Positions 1 to 6,419 are shown, numbered from the stretch's first letter. The stretch: 15,550 nucleotides of DNA from an uncultured Bacilli bacterium (GCA_944331725.1 CALVJE010000014.1:1-15550); one strand, 5' to 3'. Program-made: numbers and translations. The notes: generated from the sequence alone by a model not told the origin.

Positions 1-579
1 AGGGGTTATAGTAGTCCTCTTTCTAATATTATTTCTTCTATAATATTTATTCTTATCCTTTTTGCATCCACTATCATCTTATATTTTAAAGTACTAAGAG
101 CATCTTTTAATAGTAAAAGATATTTAAGACTATTAGACAATAAAGATATTACTTGGAAGTATAAAACTATTGAAAAAAGAGTAATAGAAACATTCTATAT
201 TGTAGAAGAAGCTTGGACTAATAACGATATTAGTAAAGCTAAAGACTATATGGATAAAGATTTATATGAGAGCTTTAATTCTAAACTTGAGTGGATGGAT
301 ATTAATAATAGAAGAAATATCTTAAAGAAAATAAGATTAGTTAATCTAAAGCCCGTATCTGTTTATGATGATAAAGATGATAATAAAGATTTAATTTGGT
401 TTTACATAAAAGGAAAAATGATAGATTATATTATTGATACTAAGACAAAGAATATAGTCAGTGGTAATACTAAAAATAAGTCTTTTGTAGAGTTTTGGAA
501 ATTTGTTAAAAATGAAAATAATAACTGGGTATTAAGTGAAATATTACAGGAAGATGAGAGTAAAAAGATAGGATTGTAA
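1..579 (+). CDS. Tim44-like domain membrane protein, 5'-truncated by the window edge
   Basis: The reading frame is open from base 1, so this is the C-terminal 192 codons of a longer protein. The visible part starts with RGYSSP, followed by one hydrophobic segment at about residues 9-28 (IISSIIFILILFASTII). After that comes a soluble domain with the bacterial Tim44-like pattern: an early 'ETFYIVEEAWTNND' helix, a 'DKDLYESF' segment, and an ending 'SFVEFWKFVKNENNNWVLSEI'. Bacterial members are membrane-anchored and usually have a Gly/Ser-rich stretch before the membrane helix; the RGYSS start fits the end of such a stretch. Their role is not well established and may involve protein transport or membrane binding. 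The ATG at 250 lies inside the domain and is not the start. The gene ends in a bidirectional terminator shared with the convergent zinc-ribbon gene. Confidence 0.8.
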   Translation, partial: RGYSSPLSNIISSIIFILILFASTIILYFKVLRASFNSKRYLRLLDNKDITWKYKTIEKRVIETFYIVEEAWTNNDISKAKDYMDKDLYESFNSKLEWMDINNRRNILKKIRLVNLKPVSVYDDKDDNKDLIWFYIKGKMIDYIIDTKTKNIVSGNTKNKSFVEFWKFVKNENNNWVLSEILQEDESKKIGL

Positions 580-582
580 AAT

Positions 583-615
583 AAAAAATAGTAGTGTTTT
601 TAACTACTATTTTTT
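583..615. terminator. Bidirectional intrinsic terminator
   Basis: AAAAAATAGTAG (583-594) pairs perfectly with CTACTATTTTTT (604-615) around a 9-nt loop. The A and T runs at the stem ends give a U-tract on either strand, so it can end both the Tim44-like gene (stop at 577-579) and the convergent zinc-ribbon gene. The latter's TAA lies at 614-616, in the stem foot. Confidence 0.85.
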
Positions 616-859
616 ACTCTCCAAACATCTCAAAGATTTCACTCATAAATGATTCTCTTTTTTGTTTTCTAGGTTTTTCTTCATAATGTCTTGATTCTTC
701 TTTAACTTCCTTTTTTATATAAGCATCTTCTTTTTCCATAATCTTTTCAAGTTCTCCACGATCTAACCAGATACCACGGCACTCTGGACAATAATCTATT
801 TCTACACCGCGTCTTTCACTCATTAGTAGAGTAACATCTTTACAAACTGGACATTTCAT
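614..859 (-). CDS. TFIIB-type zinc-ribbon (zf-TFIIB) small protein
   Basis: This 81-aa protein has a four-Cys zinc ribbon: C3-P-V-C6 and C24-P-E-C27, followed by RGIWLDRGELEKI. That pattern is characteristic of the zf-TFIIB family of small bacterial proteins. The remainder is a highly charged Lys/Glu tail ending in SEIFEMFGE, probably helical. The exact function of the family is not settled; DNA, RNA or protein binding is possible. Two in-frame ATGs exist, at 865 and 859. The second is chosen because an AGGAA ribosome binding site lies about 7 nt upstream of it and only about 2 nt from the first, and because family members start MKCPxC. The gene is convergent with the Tim44-like gene and divergent from the GNAT gene. 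Confidence 0.85.
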   Translation of the reverse strand: MKCPVCKDVTLLMSERRGVEIDYCPECRGIWLDRGELEKIMEKEDAYIKKEVKEESRHYEEKPRKQKRESFMSEIFEMFGE

Positions 860-884
860 AAACATCTTCCTTTCTTTTTGTTTT

Positions 885-936
885 ATTATAACATTATGTT
901 AAAATGCTAGTAAATAGTAAAGTTATACTATATAAT
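885..936. promoter_or_regulatory. Divergent promoter region for zinc-ribbon and GNAT genes
   Basis: On the minus strand a TATAAT (plus positions 885-890) has a weak TTTACT about 18 bp upstream (909-914), facing the zinc-ribbon gene. On the plus strand TATACT (924-929) and TATAAT (931-936) precede the GNAT gene. No convincing -35 box is seen for the plus direction. Confidence 0.35.
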
Positions 937-959
937 TAAATAGTAAAGGCAGTGATAAA

Positions 960-1247
960 ATGTTTAAAGTAGAAGAGAATAGAACTATATATTTAGATGA
1001 TAAAGGTAATATTTTAGGAGAAGTAGATTATCCTTATATATCTTCTAATGTTGTAGATGTTAATCATACTTATGTTGATATAAGTTTAAGAGGAAAAGGT
1101 ATTGCAAATCTACTTTTAACTTATGCTTTTAATTATTTTAAAGAAAATAATATTAAAGTAAAATGTAGTTGTTCTTATGCAATTAAATGGATAAATAATC
1201 ATAAAGAATATTCTGATTTAGTTATCGATTTAGTTAATATTTCATAA
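960..1247 (+). CDS. Small GNAT-like N-acetyltransferase (YjdJ/NATD1 type)
   Basis: This 95-aa protein is close to the full length of the short COG2388-type acetyltransferases. The acetyl-CoA-binding loop is seen as L-R-G-K-G-I-A (residues 43-49), preceded by the beta strand 'NHTYVDISL'. It is followed by the helix 'NLLLTYAFNYFKENNIKV' and the typical 'CSCSYAIKWINNHKEYSDLV' ending. The acceptor substrate is unknown. An AAAGG at 945-949 serves as ribosome binding site about 10 nt before the ATG. The next gene begins 42 bp downstream on the same strand but appears to have its own promoter. Confidence 0.85.
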   Translation: MFKVEENRTIYLDDKGNILGEVDYPYISSNVVDVNHTYVDISLRGKGIANLLLTYAFNYFKENNIKVKCSCSYAIKWINNHKEYSDLVIDLVNIS

Positions 1248-1277
1248 TTAGCCCATAGTTTTCCCATATTCTTCCTT

Positions 1278-1283
1278 TATACT
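1278..1283 (+). promoter_or_regulatory. Candidate -10 box for a leaderless transcript
   Basis: TATACT at 1278-1283 ends 6 bp before the ATG at 1290, so the expected transcription start falls on or next to the A of the start codon. There is no Shine-Dalgarno sequence; the region upstream instead reads CTTCCTTTAT. The -35 region (around 1255-1260) is weak. Confidence 0.4.
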
Positions 1284-1289
1284 TAAATT

Positions 1290-1547
1290 ATGAAAGTAGG
1301 CGATTATATCGTAAATATAAAAGTTATAGGTGCTAATTGTAGTAATGGTATGAAAATATTGAAGAACTTATCTAAAGTAGAACGTGAACTTGATATGGAA
1401 TTTAATATTGAGAAAATAGATTCTACTTATAAGAAGAAGTATAACATAAATGTCATTCCCGCTCTTATGATAGAAGATAAAGTAGTCTCTACTGGTAATG
1501 TTTTAACTGATAGAGAAATAAAAAATTACGTTAAAGAGCTTGTATAA
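1290..1547 (+). CDS. Thioredoxin-fold protein with CxxG in place of CxxC
   Basis: The 85-aa protein matches the small thioredoxin/glutaredoxin-like fold (Thioredoxin_3 type): beta strand IKVIGANC, helix, 'IEKIDSTYKKKYNINVIPALMIEDKVVSTGNV' with the cis-proline at P57, and a final helix. Family members usually carry CPNC or a similar CxxC. Here the motif is C17-S-N-G20, so only the N-terminal Cys remains. A monothiol or structural role is inferred; disulfide exchange through a dithiol is not possible at this site. The gene lacks a visible ribosome binding site (see the leaderless promoter entry). It ends at a hairpin shared with the convergent gene. Confidence 0.75.
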   Translation: MKVGDYIVNIKVIGANCSNGMKILKNLSKVERELDMEFNIEKIDSTYKKKYNINVIPALMIEDKVVSTGNVLTDREIKNYVKELV

Positions 1548-1551
1548 ATGA

Positions 1552-1581
1552 AAAAGGATTCTATTTTTATAGAGTCCTTTT
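1552..1581. terminator. Intrinsic terminator between convergent genes
   Basis: Bases 1552-1563 pair with 1570-1581 over 12 positions, with one T-G wobble and a 6-nt loop. The stem foot is AAAA/TTTT. It lies just after the thioredoxin-fold stop (1545-1547) and just past the end of the convergent gene (1593), so it may serve both. Confidence 0.75.
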
Positions 1582-1592
1582 ACTTATAAAAT

Positions 1593-2009
1593 TTATCTAT
1601 TAGCGGAACGTTTAGCATAACTAGTATTGTTTTCTATTACTTCAGGTGCAGTAGCTTTAGTAAGTTCTTGTTCATATAAAACACCCATATTTTCGCTAAT
1701 AATATTATGCTCTTTAATATAATCAGGATCAGATAATTTTTTCATAAAACCTATTATTCCATTTCTTTTATTTTTTAAATTCTCATCTTCAGCTTGTGTT
1801 ATTGGCATAACATTAGAAGTGTATAAACTCCAAGCAAAACTAAAGGCATCTTGCATTCTTAATACTCCACTATCTAAAGCTTCCTTAAAGTATTGTTGGT
1901 ATTCATCCCAGTCTCTAAAAAACTGTTTATTCATAATTAAACTTCTATTGATAGCAAAAAGATTTTGTTTTATCAACATATCATTATTATTATTTTCTTT
2001 ATTGTTCAT
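1593..2009 (-). CDS. Hypothetical 138-aa Asn-rich soluble protein
   Basis: I do not recognise this protein. It starts with an Asn-rich stretch (MNNKENNNND), then has several amphipathic helical segments rich in aromatic residues ('FFRDWDEYQQYFKEAL', 'DAFSFAWSLY') and a charged C-terminus ending KRSANR. There is no signal peptide, membrane segment or clear catalytic motif. The start is supported by a strong AGAGGAGG about 11 nt upstream of the ATG. The promoter is nearly ideal (see 2044-2072), which suggests high expression. It stands alone between two terminators. An open frame on the opposite strand at 1819-2034 is treated as a shadow. Confidence 0.8.
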   Translation of the reverse strand: MNNKENNNNDMLIKQNLFAINRSLIMNKQFFRDWDEYQQYFKEALDSGVLRMQDAFSFAWSLYTSNVMPITQAEDENLKNKRNGIIGFMKKLSDPDYIKEHNIISENMGVLYEQELTKATAPEVIENNTSYAKRSANR

Positions 2010-2043
2010 AATATATAATTCCTCCTCTTTATAAAGCTTACAT

Positions 2044-2072
2044 ATTATATCACACTTTTTTACTTTTGTCTA
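2044..2072 (-). promoter_or_regulatory. Strong sigma-A promoter for the 138-aa unknown gene
   Basis: Read on the minus strand: TAGACA (2072-2067), a 17-bp spacer, then TATAAT (2049-2044). TGA just before the -10 makes an extended -10 (TGnTATAAT). Expected transcription start is near 2037, followed by AGAGGAGG and the ATG at 2009. Confidence 0.75.
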
Positions 2073-2088
2073 GCTTTTGTTACATATG

Positions 2089-2114
2089 AAAAGAACTCAA
2101 GTTAGAGTTCTTTT
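2089..2114 (-). terminator. Terminator hairpin at the 3' end of the ABC transporter gene
   Basis: AAAAGAACTC (2089-2098) pairs perfectly with GAGTTCTTTT (2105-2114) around a 6-nt loop. On the minus strand the stem ends in TTTT. The TAA of the ABC gene (2115-2113) lies at the foot of the stem. Confidence 0.7.
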
Positions 2115-4524
2115 ACTTATTAAGTATAGCATCTATAGGTTTTATCTTAGTAATTTTACTTAAAGATATAACAGTAATAATTATAGATATGATAATAGTA
2201 TATATAAACATTAGAATTGGTACTAATGGATGAGTAACTATACCATTAAAGATAAAGCCTCTATTACCAAAGATAGAATTATTTAAGACACTGATAATAA
2301 TAAACCAAAGAATAATAGAAACTATATAAGAAATAATACCTACAGTTAAACTCTCATATAAGAATATTCTAATAATATCACCTTTATTAGTACCTAAAGC
2401 TCTTAGTATACCTATTTGTTTTTTAGAGTAATTTATAGATACATAGATAAAGTTAGAGAATAGTAAAATCGTAAATAGAATAAATACTAAAGTAACAATA
2501 TTTATATATTTATTTAGAAAACTATAGATATAAGCAAGAGAATTTATATCATCAGAGTAAGGCATAGTTATAAATAAAGTTTCACCTCTAGCATCATCTT
2601 GATAACTAGGATATTTTCTAAATGTCTTTAAAAGAGATGTTTCATTGTCATCATATACTCTAAAGGAAATTAATTCTTTATGAACTGCTTCATTCTTTAA
2701 TTCTTCTAAATAATCTTTACTAATATAGTTATCTGTTAGACTAACACCTGCAACTTTTAAGTCTTTATAATAACCTTTAGTATTATAGTGAGTTTCAAAA
2801 GGAACTGTTAAATTATTAGTAGTAATATAATTAGTTACAAAAGTACTTAAAAGACTATTATAATCACCATTATTATTTGCTAAATAAATATCTAATTCTT
2901 CTTTAAAACCATCAACATATTCTTGTAAGTAATTAAGAGATACTATTACTTCATCACTGTTTAAATTAGTAACTTGTGTTATAACATCACTGTTATTGTT
3001 ATATACTTTTATACCAGTAATTCCATCTTTTAAGACTTCATCTTCATTTAAAATAGCATGATTTAAAATCGCTTCATCAGTAGTATTAAACTTTAAATAT
3101 AAGTTTTTACCATAGATGGTATATGCCTTGCCAACATAATAATTGCTATAGTCTTGTTGTATTGATTGATTACTTAAATCATTATAACGACTGTTATCAT
3201 CATCAATTATTCCTACAATAATAACATTATTTAATCCAAAAGGAAGTTCTCTTCTACTATTAACTAAATTATCATAAGAAGTAGGCTTAAAGAGATTACC
3301 ATTTATATCTTTTATTCCTTTTTCCATAATATTATCAGCAAGATATTTATGAATAACTATTTCATTATTAGTTTTGGGGATAGTACCTATAATGTTAGAT
3401 AGTAGTTTATCATCTTTAACCTCTACATAGGTAGTAATAGGAATAATAGTATCTTTATCATTAATAGGTTCAAATGATAAAACAGTGTTATTATCATAAA
3501 TATAATACATAGGGTTTGCAGTTACATTATTTTCTTTTTCAAAATCACTAATTATTTTATTAGTCATAGGAAGTTCTCTTACTTCTCCAAAACTTGGATT
3601 AATAATATTAACATAACTAATATCATAATAGGTCTCTTTATTTTCTATTAAAGTATCTGTTGCAAGTATATTTTTATCAAACATACTTGTATTAACAGAT
3701 ATTCCCATAAAGACTAAAGAGATCATTGTTAAAATAATGGTAAAGAATAGTTTAACTTTATTACTTTTTAAGGAAGTTAAGGCAAAATGTAAACACTCTT
3801 TAAAAGGGAGTCTTGATTTAGTTAAAGAGAAATTATTATCATCTTTTTCTTCAGTAGTTAAATCATTTCTAATTAGATTACCATCTTGTAGTTCTAATAT
3901 TTTATCAGCATAGGTATTAGCACTTTCTAAATCGTGAGATACAACCACTACTAATTTTTCTTTACTAATTTCTTTTAATAATTTAAAAGTATCTAAACTA
4001 GAATGACTATCCAAATTACCAGTAGGTTCATCTGCAAGTATTACTTTAGGATTTTTAATTAAAGCTCTTGCAATACCAACTCTTTGTTTTTGACCACCTG
4101 ATAACTCATTAATATTACGGTACTCTAATCCTTTAAGACCAAGACGTTCTAAAAGATTAAGTATTTCTTCTTTATTAACTTTCTTTCTTAATAATTTTGC
4201 CGATAACATAACATTATCAAAGACATTATATTCTTCTAATAAATTAAAATCCTGAAAGATAAAACCAATATAAGTGTTTCTATAACTATCATAATCCTTT
4301 TCCCTAAAACTATCTATATCTTTATTATCGATATACATTCTACCACTAGTTTTACTATCAAGTCCTCCTAAAATATTTAATAAAGTACTCTTACCACTAC
4401 CACTTTTACCAATAATAAATACTAATCCCTTATCACCAAAATTAATATTAATATTATTTAGGGCTTTAGTAATCTGTCCTTTCTTACTCCGATATTCCTT
4501 ACTAACATTATTAAAACTTATCAT
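2113..4524 (-). CDS. ABC transporter, fused ATPase and FtsX-type permease
   Basis: This is a single polypeptide of about 803 aa. The N-terminal ABC ATPase has Walker A GKSGSGKST (about 39-47), Q-loop (Q91), signature LSGGQKQR (about 141-148), Walker B VILADEP (about 161-167) and H-loop H197. One membrane helix follows at about 259-278, then an extracytoplasmic domain of roughly 390 residues. Three helices come near the end (about 678-700, 725-755, 768-792), with the FtsX-type signature KKQIGILRALGTNKGDI between the first two. This is the MacB/LolCDE/BceAB-like mechanotransmission class. The fused architecture and large outer domain fit export or sensing of peptides or lipids, but the substrate is unknown. 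GTG at 4533 is a possible start; ATG at 4524 is preferred because AGGTG lies 6 nt before it and ABC ATPases commonly begin MIxxxNVSKxY. Confidence 0.93.
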   Translation of the reverse strand: MISFNNVSKEYRSKKGQITKALNNININFGDKGLVFIIGKSGSGKSTLLNILGGLDSKTSGRMYIDNKDIDSFREKDYDSYRNTYIGFIFQDFNLLEEYNVFDNVMLSAKLLRKKVNKEEILNLLERLGLKGLEYRNINELSGGQKQRVGIARALIKNPKVILADEPTGNLDSHSSLDTFKLLKEISKEKLVVVVSHDLESANTYADKILELQDGNLIRNDLTTEEKDDNNFSLTKSRLPFKECLHFALTSLKSNKVKLFFTIILTMISLVFMGISVNTSMFDKNILATDTLIENKETYYDISYVNIINPSFGEVRELPMTNKIISDFEKENNVTANPMYYIYDNNTVLSFEPINDKDTIIPITTYVEVKDDKLLSNIIGTIPKTNNEIVIHKYLADNIMEKGIKDINGNLFKPTSYDNLVNSRRELPFGLNNVIIVGIIDDDNSRYNDLSNQSIQQDYSNYYVGKAYTIYGKNLYLKFNTTDEAILNHAILNEDEVLKDGITGIKVYNNNSDVITQVTNLNSDEVIVSLNYLQEYVDGFKEELDIYLANNNGDYNSLLSTFVTNYITTNNLTVPFETHYNTKGYYKDLKVAGVSLTDNYISKDYLEELKNEAVHKELISFRVYDDNETSLLKTFRKYPSYQDDARGETLFITMPYSDDINSLAYIYSFLNKYINIVTLVFILFTILLFSNFIYVSINYSKKQIGILRALGTNKGDIIRIFLYESLTVGIISYIVSIILWFIIISVLNNSIFGNRGFIFNGIVTHPLVPILMFIYTIIISIIITVISLSKITKIKPIDAILNK

Positions 4525-4601
4525 AACCTTCACCTAATATAATCATAGCATAATCTTAGATAATTATTTTATATAAAGTAAAAAAAAGTGTAAAAAGTTG
4601 T

Positions 4602-4699
4602 AATTTTGAAAATTCAGAAAATTTAAGGCTTCAATTTTTAAAATTCGCTAGAGGAAAATTAAAAATTCAAGCTGTTTTTTTGGTGAATTTTAAAAATTG
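4602..4699 (+). repeat. Nested AT-rich inverted repeats upstream of the GT2 gene
   Basis: The 233-bp gap between the ABC and GT2 genes (4525-4757) holds four related near-palindromes built from AATTTT and AAAATT, at about 4602-4615, 4632-4646, 4654-4668 and 4685-4699. The second and fourth form a perfect 15-bp inverted repeat (CAATTTTTAAAATTC against GAATTTTAAAAATTG). It can be extended inward by wobble pairs. The second also pairs with the third as a terminator-like hairpin (separate entry). The block may be a small mobile repeat, an operator cluster or an attenuator. Confidence 0.6.
4628..4681 (+). terminator. Terminator-like hairpin in the GT2 leader (possible attenuator)
   Basis: Bases 4628-4641 (GCTTCAATTTTTAA) pair with 4659-4672 (TTAAAAATTCAAGC) over 13 base pairs with one C-C mismatch. 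TG and seven T follow at 4675-4681. It points toward the GT2 gene with no coding gene on this strand immediately upstream, so it would act on a leader transcript. It is mutually exclusive with the 4632-4646/4685-4699 pairing. Confidence 0.45.
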
Positions 4700-4757
4700 G
4701 TGATTTGCATTATATTTTCTCTTATGTTAGGGTTTAAAACCAAGAAGGAGGAATTTT

Positions 4758-5783
4758 ATGATTAAAGTAAGTATAATAATACCAGTTTATAATAATGGAA
4801 AATATTTAAGGACTTGTCTTGACTCTTTAGTAAATCAAACACTTAAAGATATAGAAATAATCGCTGTAGATGATAATTCTTCAGATAATAGTTTACTTAT
4901 ATTAATGGAGTATGCCAAGAAATATCATAATATAAAAGTTTATCATAATAGAAAAAATTTAGGACAAGGTGCTACTAGGAATAGAGGATTAGAATATGCT
5001 AAGGGAGAATATATTGGTTTTGTAGATAGTGACGATTATGTTAGATATAATATGTATGAAGATATGTATAAGGCTGCTATTAATAATAATGCTCCTTTAG
5101 TTACGACAATGCTTCTTTATGTGACAGAAGATTTAGATTTAAAAAACGATGTAGTGTGTAAAAGTGATCCCATAGTATATGATCCAACTATTGATATAAA
5201 TAAAGAACAAGTTGTTAGTGATAGCCCCTCTGCTTGCAATAAATTATTTAAAAGGGAATTAATAGGTCATTATCGTTTTTTAGAAAATACTTTTTTTGAA
5301 GATGTAGCATTTAGTTATTATATGCTTATGAAATCAGATAAAATAGTTATTTTACCTTATTTTAATTATTTCTATAGAATTAATAATTATGATAGTTTAT
5401 CATTTAAAACTTATAAAAAAACAGATAAAATATACGATATATTTAAGGTGTTAGAAAAATTAGAAGAAGATGTTAAAAGTATTAATAAATATAATATATA
5501 TAAAGATGAAATAAGATTTTTAAAATTAGCACATTCTATAACACAACTTTTTGACATAAATAAATGGGATGTTACTAAAGAAGAAAAAGAAGAAGCACTT
5601 AGAAAAATGAGTGAAACTATATATAATAAATATGGTATGTTAAGGAAAAGAGAAATTTCTTTACTGTGTTCTAAGCTTGGAAATGAAACTGTTGTCTTAT
5701 ATTTGCAATTTTTAGCAGCCAAAGGGAAAATTAAAATGATAAAAAATAATAAAAAAACTACTAATAGGCTTACAATTAAGTAG
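4758..5783 (+). CDS. Family 2 glycosyltransferase (GT-A fold)
   Basis: The protein has 341 aa and begins with the classical GT2 start KVSIIIPVYNNGKYLRTCLDSL. It then shows the nucleotide-sugar-binding Asp pair in AVDDNSSDNS (D38, D39), NLGQGATRNRGLEYAKGEYIGFVDSDD with the DxD-type motif (D90-S-D92), and a later FFEDVAF motif in the position of the acceptor/catalytic loop. The C-terminal region is charged and helical with no membrane segment, so it is probably a cytoplasmic or membrane-associated enzyme that transfers a sugar to a cell-surface glycan or lipid. Donor and acceptor cannot be told. A strong AAGGAGG lies about 7 nt before the ATG. A degraded second copy follows immediately. Confidence 0.92.
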   Translation: MIKVSIIIPVYNNGKYLRTCLDSLVNQTLKDIEIIAVDDNSSDNSLLILMEYAKKYHNIKVYHNRKNLGQGATRNRGLEYAKGEYIGFVDSDDYVRYNMYEDMYKAAINNNAPLVTTMLLYVTEDLDLKNDVVCKSDPIVYDPTIDINKEQVVSDSPSACNKLFKRELIGHYRFLENTFFEDVAFSYYMLMKSDKIVILPYFNYFYRINNYDSLSFKTYKKTDKIYDIFKVLEKLEEDVKSINKYNIYKDEIRFLKLAHSITQLFDINKWDVTKEEKEEALRKMSETIYNKYGMLRKREISLLCSKLGNETVVLYLQFLAAKGKIKMIKNNKKTTNRLTIK

Positions 5784-5798
5784 AGTTATAAAATAAAT

Positions 5799-6036
5799 GT
5801 AAAAGAGTACGTTTCTACTTGTCTTGATAGTCTTATTAATCGGACTCTTGATGATATAGAAATAATTACTATATGATTGCTCTATTGATAATAGTTTTCT
5901 TATATTAGAAAATATAAAAAAGATATTTTTTAAAGAAGTGTTAAGAAAAATAGGTATAAAGTATTCTTTATCAAGAATATTTGAGATAAGAAGATGGGAT
6001 GAATCTATTAAAGTTAGAAATAAGACTATAAAATAG
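5799..6036 (+). pseudogene. Remnant of a second GT2 glycosyltransferase gene
   Basis: Starting at 5799 the frame reads KEYVSTCLDSLINRTLDDIE, matching the GT2 N-terminus just upstream (GKYLRTCLDSLVNQTLKDIE), but lacks the first codons. It hits TGA at 5874. In the next frame, from 5875, it continues as DCSIDNSFLILEN, matching DDNSSDNSLLILM. Most of the enzyme is then missing and the frame runs into a lysine-rich C-terminal-like tail (FKEVLRKIGIKYSLSRIFEIRRWDE) ending at TAG 6034-6036. This is a duplicated gene that suffered a frameshift and a large internal deletion. It is not expected to be functional. Confidence 0.8.
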
Positions 6037-6049
6037 TATGTCAAAAATA

Positions 6050-6078
6050 TTGATATAAAGGATTTTATGTAGTAAAAT
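6050..6078 (+). promoter_or_regulatory. Sigma-A promoter for the candidate structured RNA
   Basis: TTGATA (6050-6055), a 17-bp spacer, and TAAAAT (6073-6078) predict transcription starting near 6084-6086, exactly where the closing helix of the candidate RNA begins. Confidence 0.6.
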
Positions 6079-6274
6079 TTAAGCATAGGGGTTAAACTGT
6101 AAGTGACGTGGTGTGTATTTTGTTTTAGGTGAGATATCGCCGGCCGATTTCTCTTCCTTTCTTTCATTCGTATAGATGATTTAGTTCTTTCGCTCTTTTT
6201 TGTTTATGATTTATCTCCGCCGTGCGTCCAGATTCCTATTTGTCGGCTAAGGCTTACAAATGGAGGAAGTTTGA

Positions 6275-6301
6275 ATGGAAACAAGTTTAATTCCTGAGTA
6301 A
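6275..6301 (+). other. Possible 8-codon mini-ORF inside the candidate RNA
   Basis: ATG at 6275 opens a frame reading METSLIPE and stopping at TAA 6299-6301. A perfect GGAGG (6262-6266) lies 8 nt upstream, an ideal ribosome binding distance. Part of the GGAGG is in the 6236-6263 hairpin. It could be a leader peptide, a dual-function RNA feature, or coincidence in a structured RNA. Confidence 0.25.
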
Positions 6302-6335
6302 TACTCGAATATATAATATAGATGTTCATTGACTT

Positions 6336-6374
6336 AGAATAAAGTCCTTGGACTATCCCTATATTCTTTTTTTT
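6336..6374 (+). terminator. Terminator of the candidate structured RNA
   Basis: AGAATA (6336-6341) can pair with TATTCT (6362-6367), with a small AGTC/GACT hairpin inside (6343-6354). Eight T follow at 6367-6374. The long closing helix of the RNA also abuts the T tract, so either helix may drive termination. Confidence 0.55.
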
Positions 6375-6384
6375 GAAAAATTTA

Positions 6385-6413
6385 TTGATAATTAAATAAA
6401 TATAGCGTATAAT
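6385..6413 (+). promoter_or_regulatory. Sigma-A promoter of the T-box/valS operon
   Basis: TTGATA (6385-6390), a 17-bp spacer and a consensus TATAAT (6408-6413) predict a start near 6420, just before the first stem of the T-box leader. It lies about 10 bp after the T tract of the upstream RNA. Confidence 0.8.
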
Positions 6414-6419
6414 ACACTT

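Larger units (their letters stand above)
6085..6374 (+). ncRNA. Candidate structured non-coding RNA of about 290 nt, family unknown
   Basis: A non-coding segment lies between its own promoter and a T8 tract (6367-6374). GC is about 39% over 6101-6300 by hand count, well above the flanking genes. The ends pair: ATAGGGGT (6085-6092) with ATCCCTAT (6355-6362), 8 pairs including one G-U. Inside are TTAAACTGT (6092-6100) with ACAAGTTTAA (6281-6290, one bulged A); GACGTGGTG (6105-6113) with CGCCG/CGTC (6218-6228, 2-nt bulge); a hairpin at 6127-6158 (AGG, GAGA, ATCG arms, CCGGC loop); a hairpin at 6236-6263 (8 pairs); GAGT/ACTC at 6296-6306; and GACTT/AAGTC at 6331-6346. I found no tmRNA, RNase P, SRP or known riboswitch consensus. 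Pairings were found by eye, not by energy calculation. Confidence 0.6.

Noticed and set aside
4525..4533. GTG start for the ABC transporter
   Set aside because: The GTG overlaps the AGGTG that best serves as ribosome binding site for the ATG at 4524, and the family start fits the ATG.
5411..5722. Minus-strand open frame within the GT2 gene
   Set aside because: It is fully antisense to a well-supported gene and resembles no known family.
5799..5900. TGA read as Trp (Mollicute code) to rescue the GT2 remnant
   Set aside because: Even with TGA read through at 5874, the same frame meets a TAA almost at once, and all real genes use TGG for Trp.
5712..6167. Open frame of 151 codons on the minus strand
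   Set aside because: It runs antisense to the GT2 3' end, the GT2 remnant and the candidate RNA, has no good ribosome binding site, and shows only AT-driven hydrophobic composition.
6085..6374. tmRNA, RNase P RNA, SRP RNA or a TPP riboswitch
   Set aside because: The diagnostic strings are missing: no tRNA-like GTTCRA with CCA end or tag ORF, no GAGGAAAGTCC core, no SRP GGAAG/AGCAG loop, and no paired thi-box elements around CTGAG.
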